Source: Bacillota bacterium
Lineage (GTDB): Bacteria; Bacillota; Clostridia; Lachnospirales; Lachnospiraceae
Assembly: GCA_902363515.1 (NCBI GenBank)
Contig: CABJAN010000037.1
Location: forward strand, 1-8,436
Reading direction: 5' to 3'
Length of the DNA: 8,436 nucleotides
The notes under the pieces were generated by a model. The model was not told the origin of the DNA, did not search any database, and worked only from the letters and a program-made list of their open reading frames with translations. Position numbers and translations under genes: made by a program. Positions 1 to 7,029 of the stretch are shown here, one piece after another (the first letter of the stretch is position 1; every line of letters begins with the position of its first letter).

Positions 1-47
1 TATAATTTATAGTTGAAATTTTCATCGCAAGTTAATTTTAACATAAA

Positions 48-88
48 AGAGGACCTTTCGTTCATTTTGAACGAAAAGTCCTCTTTTT
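48..88. terminator. Bidirectional hairpin terminator
   Basis: The arms AGAGGAC (48-54) plus TTTCGTTC (56-63) pair with GAACGAAA (69-76) plus GTCCTCT (78-84). There is one mismatch (55/77) and a 5-nt loop. T residues follow at 84-88 on the plus strand, and the complement of the A-run at 45-48 gives a short U-run on the minus strand, so it could stop transcription from either side. It lies in the segment where the broken RhuM-type frame has already lost recognisable homology, so it belongs to whatever sequence adjoins the truncated gene. Confidence 0.7.
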
Positions 89-95
89 CCGTAGA

Positions 96-121
96 GGCTG
101 TTATTTCACAGCCCCTTTTTT
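96..121 (+). terminator. Second hairpin terminator, plus-strand orientation
   Basis: GGCTGT (96-101) pairs with ACAGCC (108-113) around a 6-nt loop. CC and a run of six T (116-121) follow on the plus strand. There is no T-run on the minus side. It suits a rightward transcript entering from beyond the left edge, in tandem with the hairpin at 48-88. No rightward gene is visible inside the window, so its client is off-window or gone. Confidence 0.55.
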
Positions 122-301
122 CATCAACCTCATGTTCCTTAAAAACATTTCTAATATGCCTGGAAATTACAGATTGATCTCTACCAAATAATTCAATCAT
201 TTGATTTTGATTTAGCCATACAGTTTCATCTTCTACCGTTACAGGTAATTTCACTTCTTTATCTTCCGTTTCAAAAATTACAATTCATTCTTTTCCGACA
301 T
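121..301 (-). pseudogene. RhuM-type (virulence/phage-associated) protein, broken 5' fragment
   Basis: An ATG at 301-299 sits behind a strong GAGGAGG ribosome binding site and reads M-S-E-K-N-E-L followed by TAA at 280-278. Shifting by one base at about 284 restores a frame reading IVIFETEDKEVKLPV, then VEDETVWLNQNQMIELFGRD and SVISRHIRNVFKEHEVDE. This is the typical N-terminal DNA-binding-like segment of RhuM-family proteins, as recognised from memory of the family. A single lost A therefore separates start and body. Recognisable homology stops at about 121. The frame stays open to the left edge but runs through two hairpin terminators with unrelated residues, so the C-terminal part is missing. 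RhuM proteins normally exceed 300 residues and their biochemical role is poorly known. The gene overlaps the end of the HTH gene by 17 nt, consistent with a former two-gene unit. Confidence 0.65.
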
Positions 302-520
302 CCGCTTCCTCCTCCATCTTTTTCATCAATTCCTCATACCTCAATTGATATGAAATCAATCTTGGTATATATTCCGGCGGTCTCCTGCGCCCTGCTTCCC
401 AATCCTCCACTGTTCTCAAAGGAATTCCTATGTGCATTGCGAAATCCTTTCTTGTCATTCCTATTCTTTCCCGAAGTTCTCTGATTTTATCTGCTGTTTC
501 CGTATTCCACCACTCCTCAT
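285..520 (-). pseudogene. Small helix-turn-helix (XRE-like) DNA-binding protein, start damaged
   Basis: The minus-strand frame encodes, from about 518, EEWWNTETADKIRELRERIG, then MTRKDFAMHIGIPLRTVEDW and EAGRRRPPEYIPRLISYQLR, ending ADVGKE* at 285. The KIRELRERxGMTRKxF...IPxRTVxDWEAGRRxPPEYxxRL pattern is the compact HTH protein common in Lachnospiraceae, often a likely transcriptional regulator. The frame has no start codon before the internal ATG at 458-456, which would cut off the first helix. An ATG at 520-518 is one base out of frame; a single lost G would give M-E-E-W-W. Alternatively AAA at 527-525 replaces an ancestral ATG (M-N-N-E-E-W-W). A stop lies at 530-528. Its end overlaps the start of the RhuM-type remnant, so the two were probably co-transcribed. 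It could still make a shortened protein of about 57 residues from 458. Confidence 0.55.
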
Positions 521-532
521 TGTTTTTTTATT

Positions 533-561
533 ATCATATCACACTTTTTAAAATTTCGCAA
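533..561 (-). promoter_or_regulatory. Sigma-A type promoter for the HTH remnant
   Basis: On the minus strand TTGCGA (561-556) is followed after 17 nt by TATGAT (538-533). The expected start is around 526, only a few bases from the out-of-frame ATG at 520, with no Shine-Dalgarno sequence between. The mRNA would therefore be nearly leaderless, or the ancestral leader has been deleted. Confidence 0.55.
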
Positions 562-565
562 TGCG
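557..565. promoter_or_regulatory. Short palindrome over the -35, candidate operator
   Basis: CGCA-A-TGCG is a perfect 4+1+4 palindrome overlapping the -35 hexamer at 556-561. A small HTH protein repressing its own promoter often binds such a site. The assignment is inferred from position only. Confidence 0.3.
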
Positions 566-580
566 TGGTTTTGTTTTTTC

Positions 581-629
581 AAAAAAATCCCCACTGAAGC
601 TAAGCATCATCTGCCCTTTCCAGTGAGGA
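581..629 (-). terminator. Intrinsic terminator after the foldase lipoprotein gene
   Basis: Read on the minus strand, TCCTCACTG (629-621) pairs with CAGTGGGGA (596-588), nine pairs including one T-G, around a 24-nt loop. Seven T follow (587-581). It starts 10 nt after the lipoprotein stop codon and separates that gene from the decayed HTH/RhuM segment. Confidence 0.8.
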
Positions 630-639
630 ATCCTTTATC

Positions 640-1734
640 CTATTCTGCTGTACCTTCTGCACCCTCTGTTTCTTCAGTCTCAGGCTGTTTAATAGTGTAT
701 TTATCGTAGTCTGTTAATTCTGCTTTTTTCCACTCTTTTTTATTTACAGTGAATTTAGCATCTTTTTCCCAGCCTTCCAGAAGGTCATTGTATGCTTCCT
801 GTTTCCGTTCTTCTACAATGTTTTCTTTTTCTTCATCTGTAGCTTCCCGGTCTAAAACACTGTCCATACGGACTACAAAGTATGCGCTCTCGCCTTCTAC
901 TACTTTTTCATACACCTGACCATCTTCGGTAAGTGTAAGGGCTGCTTCTTTCACTTTCTCATCTAAAACGGTATCTTCCCCGTCAAAGGTTGTATCAAAG
1001 GCACTCAATTCTTCATCGATTTCTTTTGCCAGGGCATCCATGTCTGCAGCAGCCGGGTCTGCAGATGCATTCAGTTTGTCCAAAAGCTGCTGCGCCTGAT
1101 CTTTTTTCGCCTGCTTTTCTTCATCTGTCAGTGGTGTTGTAGTACCATCTTCGTTTTGTTTATCGCTGGTGCTGAATCTGCAATAGGTTATCTTGCTTTG
1201 CTGAGCTTCAGAGTCTTCTACATTGGTATCTACCTCTGCTGTCATTGGCTCATACATTTTTTCCTGATAAGTATAGAGTGTCAGCAGATTTTCAATATCA
1301 TCCTGGGTAACTGCCAGTTTGGTAAGGGTTTCTTCTGTATTTGCCTCTACAAAAGCCTTGGCAGATTCTTCAATCTTTTTCTGTTCGTCTTCTGTAACAG
1401 TTACATCATAATCTTTGGCATGCTGTTTTAAAAGCACCATGTTCTTTAGCTGCTGCACAATCATGTCCTTGGTAGATTCCGCATAAGTTGTACCGTCTCC
1501 AGCATCCTGTTCCCAGATACCAGCGGTACTACCGCCCATCATTGCATAGTAAGATTCCATCTGTGCCTGATTCATGCGAAGCATGATGTTGCCTGTTCCC
1601 ATAGTTACCGTATCTTCTCCGCAAGTAAGAAGTGGTTTCGTTCCATCTATGGTCTTGCTGCATCCTGACAGCAGCCCAATTCCAATGACACCTGCCATAG
1701 CTGCGCAGGCCAGTTTTTTTGTTACTCTATTCAT
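640..1734 (-). CDS. prsA: PrsA-like foldase lipoprotein (parvulin-type peptidyl-prolyl isomerase family)
   Basis: The 364-residue protein starts with a lipoprotein signal: basic MNRVTKK, a hydrophobic stretch, and lipobox L22-S-G-C25. After lipidation it should sit on the outer face of the membrane, where PrsA-type proteins help secreted proteins fold. Residues about 30-175 form a helical SurA/trigger-factor-like N region (Gln-, Glu- and Lys-rich). About 180-300 (from KITYCRFST to YFVVRMDSV) corresponds to the parvulin domain, followed by a helical C-lobe and an acidic Glu/Thr-rich tail. The parvulin part is divergent: the usual glycine-rich GDLGxF...G segment of active PrsA is not recognisable, so it may be a chaperone with little isomerase activity. 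AGGAGGAG lies 9 nt before the ATG, supporting this start. It has its own promoter and terminator, so it is monocistronic although it follows mfd. A PrsA/SurA-like gene after mfd is a familiar order in Clostridia. The symbol is by family resemblance. Confidence 0.82.
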   Translation of the reverse strand: MNRVTKKLACAAMAGVIGIGLLSGCSKTIDGTKPLLTCGEDTVTMGTGNIMLRMNQAQMESYYAMMGGSTAGIWEQDAGDGTTYAESTKDMIVQQLKNMVLLKQHAKDYDVTVTEDEQKKIEESAKAFVEANTEETLTKLAVTQDDIENLLTLYTYQEKMYEPMTAEVDTNVEDSEAQQSKITYCRFSTSDKQNEDGTTTPLTDEEKQAKKDQAQQLLDKLNASADPAAADMDALAKEIDEELSAFDTTFDGEDTVLDEKVKEAALTLTEDGQVYEKVVEGESAYFVVRMDSVLDREATDEEKENIVEERKQEAYNDLLEGWEKDAKFTVNKKEWKKAELTDYDKYTIKQPETEETEGAEGTAE

Positions 1735-1798
1735 ATGTATGCTCTCCTCCTGAATTTCAAATATTGCCTGATTTTTCTAATTTACAGCATCTTTTACC

Positions 1799-1827
1799 AT
1801 TATAGACGGTTTTAGGCGTTGGGGCAA
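1799..1827 (-). promoter_or_regulatory. Sigma-A promoter of the PrsA-like gene
   Basis: On the minus strand TTGCCC (1827-1822), a 17-nt spacer and a perfect TATAAT (1804-1799) lie in the gap between mfd and the lipoprotein gene. The predicted start is near 1792, giving a leader of about 58 nt. No clear intrinsic terminator for mfd is visible between 1870 and 1828, so some read-through from mfd is possible. Confidence 0.8.
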
Positions 1828-1870
1828 GGAATTTTTCAGGGGAGAGTGTGAAGATATTGTGTCTTTTTAT

Positions 1871-4800
1871 TTACTCCATAATCACCCCTTGAAACTCCTT
1901 CAGCACCTGTTCCAGCATCTCCAGCACATCCAGACTTTCTTTCGGTCTCCTGCCTTTTAATGACAACATGAAATACGGTGTTTCTTCCAGCCGCATGGTA
2001 AGGTTGTTTTTGAATTTCTCCAAAATAGGCGGAAAGCCTGCCGGGTTTACTTTTGCCCGCTCAAACATGGTGATTTTCACATCCTGTCCGGTCTGTTTGA
2101 TTTCCTGAATATAGGCCTTGTGAGCCATGGCTTTCAGGTTGGCAATAAAAAGAAGATTCTGTACTGCTTTTGGCGGGTCTCCGAAACGGTCCAGAAGTTC
2201 TTCCAGCATATCCTCATATTCTTCCTGTGATTCAATGGCAGCGATTCGCTTGTAAATATCCAGTTTCTGAAATTCATTTGGAATGTATTTCGGCGGAATG
2301 AAAGCATTGACTTCTAAATCAATAGTGGTCTCAAAGTCTTCCTGCTGCTTGATTCCTTTTTCTTCCTTCACTGCTTCGTCCAGCATTTTGCAGTAAAGGT
2401 CATATCCAACTGCCTGCATATGTCCATGCTGTTCTGCTCCAAGAAGGTTTCCGGCACCGCGGATTTCCAAATCCCGCATGGCAATCTTGAACCCACTTCC
2501 TAAATCCGTAAACTCCCGGATTGCGTGAAGGCGTTTCTCTGCCACTTCTTTTAACATTTTGTTTCGTTTGTACATAAGGAAAGCATAAGCTGTCCTGTTG
2601 GAACGTCCCACGCGGCCACGAAGCTGGTAGAGCTGAGAGAGTCCCATCTGGTCTGCATCGTGGATAATCATGGTATTGGCATTGGAAATATCCAGTCCGG
2701 TTTCAATAATAGTGGTGGAAACCAGCACATCAATTTCCCCGTTAATAAACGCATACATGATTTTTTCCAGCTGCCTCTCCTGCATTTGTCCATGGGCAAA
2801 GGCTACATTTGCCTCTGGAACCAGTTTTGCAACCCGGTTTGTAACTTCATCAATATCATTGACACGATTGTATACATAATACACCTGACCGCCTCTGGCC
2901 ATTTCCCGGCTAATGGCTTCCCGCACCATTTCTTCATTATATTCCATCACATAAGTCTGGATTGGCATACGGTCCATAGGCGCCTCTTCCAGTACGCTCA
3001 TATCTCTGATTCCAATAAGACTCATGTGAAGAGTTCTTGGAATCGGCGTAGCGGTAAGGGTGAGTACGTCCACGTTTTCCTTCATTTTCTTGATTTTCTC
3101 CTTGTGGGTCACACCGAAGCGCTGCTCTTCGTCAATAATCAATAATCCCAAGTCTTTGAACTTGATGTCATCGGAAAGAACTCTGTGTGTTCCAATGAGA
3201 ATGTCCACCAGGCCTTTTTGCAGGTCTGTAATGGTCTTTTTTTGCTCTGCCGCTGTCTTGAACCGGCACATCAAATCAACCCGCACAGGGAAGTCTTTCA
3301 TTCGCTGGACAAAGGTATTGTAATGCTGCTGCGCCAGAATAGTAGTGGGCACCAGATACACCACCTGTTTTCCTTCCTGCACTGCTTTGAAGGCAATGCG
3401 GATGGCAATTTCTGTTTTTCCATATCCAACATCACCGCAAATCAAGCGGTCCATAATCTTGGTGCTTTCCATATCCTGTTTGGCCGCCTCAATGGCAAGA
3501 AGCTGGTCCTCGGTCTCCTCAAAAGGAAACATTTCTTCAAATTCCCGCTGCCAGACCGTATCCGGCTCATACTGGTAACCTGAATTTTCCAGCCTTGCTG
3601 CGTAGAGACGCACCAAATCTTTGGCAATGTTTTTTACCGCTTTGCGAACCTTGGTCTTGGTTTTATTCCACTCCTGACCTCCAATTTTATTTAATTTCGG
3701 CGCTCTGGCATCTGCTCCCGCATATTTTTGCAGCAAATCAAGCTGGTTTGGCAGGATATAAAGAGTACTGTTTCCTGCATACTCGATTTTAATGTAGTCC
3801 TTTGCCACCTTATCTACGGTAATTTTTTCAATTCCTTTGTAAATACCAAGGCCATGGTTTTCATGCACCACATAATCCCCTACGCTGAGTTCGCTGAAGC
3901 TCTGAATCTGCTTTCCGCTGTATTCTTTTTTCTTCCTCTTCTTCTTTTTTTCCTGTCCAAAAATATCAGACTCTGTAATCATGACGAATTTTATCATGGG
4001 ATACTCAAACCCACGTTTCATCCGTCCAAAAGCTGTCATAATTTCCCCAGGGGAAACTACCCTGTCCATGTCTTCTGTGTAAAAACTATTCAGGCCCTCG
4101 TCTCTTAAGTCTTCTGCCAAACGCGCTGCCCTTGTTCTGGAACCGGACAGCAACAGAACCTGATAACCGTTTTTCTTGTACTGTTTCAAATCTTTTACCA
4201 GAAGTTCAAAGCTGTTATTATAGGGACTTACTGATTTTGCAGAAATATGAAAACTGGATTTTATATCCCAGTCCCCTTTTTGCTGCTCTATGGTACATAG
4301 AGAAACACAGTGTTTTTTATTCAACTTTGATATTACCTGTTTTTCCCCCATAAGCAAATCTGCCTGTCCCGGAAGCAAATATCCTTTTTCCAGTCTGTGC
4401 TCCATGCTCTCTCTGAATTCCTGTTCCACAGCCTGAGCATGCTCGGTAAGGCGGTTGGTTTCATCCAGAATCACCAGAGTATCTTCTGTATCAAAATAGT
4501 CCGGCAAGGTCACAGCATCCTTATAAAAATATCTTAAAAACTGCTCTGCCGCATAAAAATCCTGGAATTCTTTCAGATTGTCCATGGTTTCTTCCACGTA
4601 TTGCTTCAGTCTGCCTCCTTCTTCTGTAAGAAAAGCATCCCGAAACTTCTGCACCACTGCTTTCTTTTCTTTTTCAATGGCTTTCAGACCTTTTTCCAGC
4701 ACTTCTTTATCCAAAACCATCTCAGATGCCGGATAAATAGTGATTTCCTCCAGATTTTCAATGGAACGCTGGCTTTCCCCATCAAAGCTTCGGATGGAGT

Positions 4801-5416
4801 CAATTTCATCTCCCCACAATTCAATACGTACTGGATTCTCCTCTGTAAGAGGAAAAATGTCAATAATGCCCCCTCGAAAAGAGAATTGTCCAGGAGTCTC
4901 TGCCTTTACATCACGCTCATAGCCCATGCCACGAAGCTGCAACTTCAGCTTTTCCATGTCCAGAGGACTGCCTGTCTTAAAAGACAGGGTGTGCTGCCCC
5001 AGCACATCCAGGGGAAGGAGATAATCCATACAGCCGCTCATACTGGTAATCACAGTGATATTTTTCTTTTCCAGCAAGGCTGCAATCACCTGCATCCTCT
5101 CCCTGGTCAGAAGATTTCCATGAATATCTGCCTGGAAGAAAATCAAATCCCTGGCAGGATAAAAATACACATCCCGGTTATAAAGACGGTAATCCTCATA
5201 CAATTCTTTTGCTTTTAAATCGTTTTCTGCAATAATCAAACAGTTGCATCCCTGTTTCCGGTCTTTTTTTAAAGCCTCAAAAAGCCCATACATCATATGG
5301 GCTTTTTGGGATTCCACACAACCGGAAACCTGCAGAATACCTCTGTTTTTCACAAGTCTGGACCTGATTTCATCAAATTCGCCCAGTTGTTCCAATGGCT
5401 GCATGAATACCTGCAT
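1871..5416 (-). CDS. mfd: Transcription-repair coupling factor Mfd
   Basis: The 1181-residue protein has the usual full length of Mfd, the ATP-driven DNA translocase that pushes stalled RNA polymerase off damaged DNA and recruits UvrA. The N-terminal UvrB-like module covers roughly residues 1-350. A very basic linker (EKKKKRKKKEY, about 487-498) precedes the CarD-like RNA-polymerase-interacting domain with SVGDYVVHENHGLGIYKGI (about 510-530). The superfamily 2 motor has Walker A GDVGYGKT (about 661), DEEQ (about 762), TATPIPRTL (about 788) and RGRVGRS (about 933). A C-terminal TRCF domain with PPKYIPNEFQKLDIYKRIA follows. All motor motifs look intact. The start is 4 nt after the pth stop, and its AGGAG ribosome site lies in the last pth codons, so translation is probably coupled. 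A perfect hairpin sits in codons about 37-46. The gene ends VIME-TAA. Confidence 0.97.
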   Translation of the reverse strand: MQVFMQPLEQLGEFDEIRSRLVKNRGILQVSGCVESQKAHMMYGLFEALKKDRKQGCNCLIIAENDLKAKELYEDYRLYNRDVYFYPARDLIFFQADIHGNLLTRERMQVIAALLEKKNITVITSMSGCMDYLLPLDVLGQHTLSFKTGSPLDMEKLKLQLRGMGYERDVKAETPGQFSFRGGIIDIFPLTEENPVRIELWGDEIDSIRSFDGESQRSIENLEEITIYPASEMVLDKEVLEKGLKAIEKEKKAVVQKFRDAFLTEEGGRLKQYVEETMDNLKEFQDFYAAEQFLRYFYKDAVTLPDYFDTEDTLVILDETNRLTEHAQAVEQEFRESMEHRLEKGYLLPGQADLLMGEKQVISKLNKKHCVSLCTIEQQKGDWDIKSSFHISAKSVSPYNNSFELLVKDLKQYKKNGYQVLLLSGSRTRAARLAEDLRDEGLNSFYTEDMDRVVSPGEIMTAFGRMKRGFEYPMIKFVMITESDIFGQEKKKKRKKKEYSGKQIQSFSELSVGDYVVHENHGLGIYKGIEKITVDKVAKDYIKIEYAGNSTLYILPNQLDLLQKYAGADARAPKLNKIGGQEWNKTKTKVRKAVKNIAKDLVRLYAARLENSGYQYEPDTVWQREFEEMFPFEETEDQLLAIEAAKQDMESTKIMDRLICGDVGYGKTEIAIRIAFKAVQEGKQVVYLVPTTILAQQHYNTFVQRMKDFPVRVDLMCRFKTAAEQKKTITDLQKGLVDILIGTHRVLSDDIKFKDLGLLIIDEEQRFGVTHKEKIKKMKENVDVLTLTATPIPRTLHMSLIGIRDMSVLEEAPMDRMPIQTYVMEYNEEMVREAISREMARGGQVYYVYNRVNDIDEVTNRVAKLVPEANVAFAHGQMQERQLEKIMYAFINGEIDVLVSTTIIETGLDISNANTMIIHDADQMGLSQLYQLRGRVGRSNRTAYAFLMYKRNKMLKEVAEKRLHAIREFTDLGSGFKIAMRDLEIRGAGNLLGAEQHGHMQAVGYDLYCKMLDEAVKEEKGIKQQEDFETTIDLEVNAFIPPKYIPNEFQKLDIYKRIAAIESQEEYEDMLEELLDRFGDPPKAVQNLLFIANLKAMAHKAYIQEIKQTGQDVKITMFERAKVNPAGFPPILEKFKNNLTMRLEETPYFMLSLKGRRPKESLDVLEMLEQVLKEFQGVIME
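5279..5307. repeat. Perfect terminator-like palindrome within mfd
   Basis: AAAAAGCCCATA (5279-5290) and TATGGGCTTTTT (5296-5307) form a perfect 12-bp inverted repeat with a 5-nt loop. Each strand has a T5 run at its 3' end, as in a compact bidirectional intrinsic terminator. It lies about 110 nt inside mfd, in the codons for QKAHMMYGLFE. When ribosomes follow the polymerase closely it would be masked. It may be a chance product of the codons or a real brake on untranslated mRNA. Confidence 0.5.
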
Positions 5417-5420
5417 AATC

Positions 5421-6008
5421 TTACTCCTGTTGTTCCTGCTTATTTTTTCGGTTATAATGATTCATAGCAGATTCAATGCCATCTCTTAAAATCATTTCCA
5501 CTGCATCTGCTGCATCACAAATGGCTTTATCCACTGCGATTCTCTCATCCGAAGAAAATCTCCCCAGCACATAATCTGCCAAATCCCATCCCCTGGGCTT
5601 TGCTCCCACTCCTACCTTAATACGGTAAAAGTTCTGTGTGCCAAGCTGGGCAATAATGCTCTTAATGCCATTATGACCGCCTGCGCTGCCCTTTTTCCGG
5701 ATGCGTATCTGTCCCGGCTCCAGATCAATGTCATCATAAATCACAATCATCTCAGTTTCCGGATCCAGCTTGTAATAATTCACCCATTCTCTCAAGGACT
5801 CTCCGCTTAAATTCATATAAGTGAGAGGTTTTACTGCCAAAACCTTCTCCCCTGCAATCATCCCCTTGCCATACATGGCTTTGTGCGCAATGCCTCCCTG
5901 GGGAATCCGGTGACGGTCAATCAGCTCGTCTATGGTGTCAAACCCCATATTGTGTCTGGTTTTTTCGTATTGTCTGCCTGGGTTCCCAAGCCCTGCTATT
6001 AAAAACAT
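5421..6008 (-). CDS. pth: Peptidyl-tRNA hydrolase
   Basis: The cytosolic enzyme cleaves peptidyl-tRNAs released by stalled ribosomes so the tRNA can be reused. The 195 residues match the bacterial Pth family length. N-terminal FLIAGLGNPGRQYEKTRHNM carries N9 and catalytic H19. LTYMNLSG gives N66, IYDDIDLEPG gives the conserved Asp at about 92, and GSAGGHNGIKS gives N113; together these are the known substrate and catalytic positions of E. coli Pth (N10, H20, N68, D93, N114). The tail NRKNKQEQQE is polar and variable. The ATG is preceded by AGGAG about 6 nt upstream, which overlaps the stop codon region of the previous gene (10-nt gap). The pth-mfd pair is classic for Firmicutes and here continues an operon that begins with two metal-type GTPases. 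Confidence 0.97.
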   Translation of the reverse strand: MFLIAGLGNPGRQYEKTRHNMGFDTIDELIDRHRIPQGGIAHKAMYGKGMIAGEKVLAVKPLTYMNLSGESLREWVNYYKLDPETEMIVIYDDIDLEPGQIRIRKKGSAGGHNGIKSIIAQLGTQNFYRIKVGVGAKPRGWDLADYVLGRFSSDERIAVDKAICDAADAVEMILRDGIESAMNHYNRKNKQEQQE

Positions 6009-6018
6009 ATGCTGCTCC

Positions 6019-6975
6019 TTAATTAAAGTATACCAATTCCTGTTTCAAAGGTTCTGTGGGCTCAATGGAAATGGCGGTAAGCACAGGTCCTTCCCCATGG
6101 TAGGATTCCACATATTCATAATCTACGGAAGCTACCACTTTCACCCATTTTCCTGTTTTCAGAGTTTTTGCCATGGGGCTTTTGCACACATAACCAATAA
6201 AGCTGGTATCATCTGCACAGCAGGTCATAGCCATTCTTCCCGGAACAAAAACGTCTCTGGCAAGTTCTCTGGATTTCAGCACCATGGCTGTAAATGCCAC
6301 TTTTTTGCCTTCGTAAGTTTCTGGATGGTCCATGGCATCAATAAACCAGATTCCATAGTCCTCGTCCATAATGTCAATAATATCTGCATTGACATCAAAG
6401 GGCATTTCTTCTGCAAAAATATCCTCAATTTCGCCCTCTTCATCCTCAAAAATAATCTCTGCCCCCTGGTTTACTACCTTCACACTTCTTCTAAAAGATG
6501 CAAGAGGCATGTCCATCTGGCAGCGGTTAAACAGAACCATGTCTGCATTTCGCACCATTTCTACAAACAGAGATTTCATGTTGTTCATATAAACCTGGAA
6601 AGTGCTTGCATCTACAGTCACAATGTGCTGCACAATGCCCCAGTCTTTTGGAAGCTGCATTTCCTCAAATTTGCTAACCTGCCACATGCCATTATATTCA
6701 ATAATCACACGCTCCGGGGAATAAAAAGCATCGTAAGCCACCAGGCGCTCTGGGGTCAGTTCTTCCAGACTATTTAAAACCTCCACTGCTGTTCTGCTTT
6801 TTCTTAATTTCTTCTCGTCAAATTCTACCTCTCCTTCTTCACAGAGAATGAGAAGGGTTTGACCGTCAATCTGAAAATATTCCTGTTCAATGGTAAAATC
6901 CAGAAATGTGGACTTCCCGCTTTCCAGAAATCCAGCCATAAAATATATGGGAACTCTGATTTCGTCTTCCGTCAT
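6019..6975 (-). CDS. CxCC-less COG0523-like GTPase with C-terminal DUF1980/TIGR03943-like domain
   Basis: A 318-residue protein. The N-terminal part (about 7-200) follows the G3E/COG0523 fold. The P-loop is GFLESGKST (15-23), where relatives have GFLGAGKTT. IIEYNG (91-96) stands where the neighbour has IIEPSG, then IVTVDAST, and NRCQMD (150-155) replaces the S/NKxD base-recognition motif. The GCICC metal-binding motif of its neighbour is absent, so it is unlikely to carry metal in the usual way. Residues about 205-318 (from YEGKKVAFTAMV through FVPGRMAMTCCADDTSFIGY to GKWVKVVASVDYE) resemble the C-terminal domain of YcgQ/TIGR03943 (DUF1980), which is normally attached to a membrane partner of a permease. 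It has C252-C253 and C264. No membrane segments are seen. The ribosome site AAAGGAAG is 9-10 nt before the ATG; the gap from the upstream GTPase is 48 nt. The enzymatic role is unknown; a partner or regulator of the upstream metallochaperone is inferred. Confidence 0.75.
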   Translation of the reverse strand: MTEDEIRVPIYFMAGFLESGKSTFLDFTIEQEYFQIDGQTLLILCEEGEVEFDEKKLRKSRTAVEVLNSLEELTPERLVAYDAFYSPERVIIEYNGMWQVSKFEEMQLPKDWGIVQHIVTVDASTFQVYMNNMKSLFVEMVRNADMVLFNRCQMDMPLASFRRSVKVVNQGAEIIFEDEEGEIEDIFAEEMPFDVNADIIDIMDEDYGIWFIDAMDHPETYEGKKVAFTAMVLKSRELARDVFVPGRMAMTCCADDTSFIGYVCKSPMAKTLKTGKWVKVVASVDYEYVESYHGEGPVLTAISIEPTEPLKQELVYFN

Positions 6976-7002
6976 GAACCTGTTCTTCCTTTCGATTTAT
7001 TT

Positions 7003-7029
7003 CTGTAAATTTATCTGCTGCTTTTACAG
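7003..7029 (-). repeat. AT-rich hairpin over the stop codon of the first GTPase gene
   Basis: CTGTAAA (7029-7023 on the minus strand, including the TAA stop) pairs perfectly with TTTACAG (7009-7003) across a 13-nt loop. There is no T-run after it, so it is not a terminator. It could protect or process the mRNA between the two GTPase genes, or be chance. Confidence 0.3.

Noticed and set aside
1..44. ATG at 44-42 on the minus strand as the start of a gene running off the left edge (MLKLTCDENFNYKL)
   Set aside because: Only 14 codons are visible, and the nearest purine-rich site is buried in the hairpin at 48-84. There is not enough to call a gene.
4971..4989. Inverted repeat CCTGTCTT/AAGACAGG inside mfd
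   Set aside because: It is a perfect 8-bp stem but has only a 3-nt loop and no T-run, in ordinary coding sequence; likely chance.
2660..5218. Several plus-strand frames of 60 to 205 codons opposite mfd
   Set aside because: They overlap each other and a full-length intact mfd and have no recognisable motifs or consistent ribosome sites.
5932..6777. A 281-codon open frame on the plus strand
   Set aside because: It lies opposite the second GTPase gene and the start of pth, both of which have clear family motifs. Its Cys/His/Phe-rich product resembles no family and it has no ribosome site.
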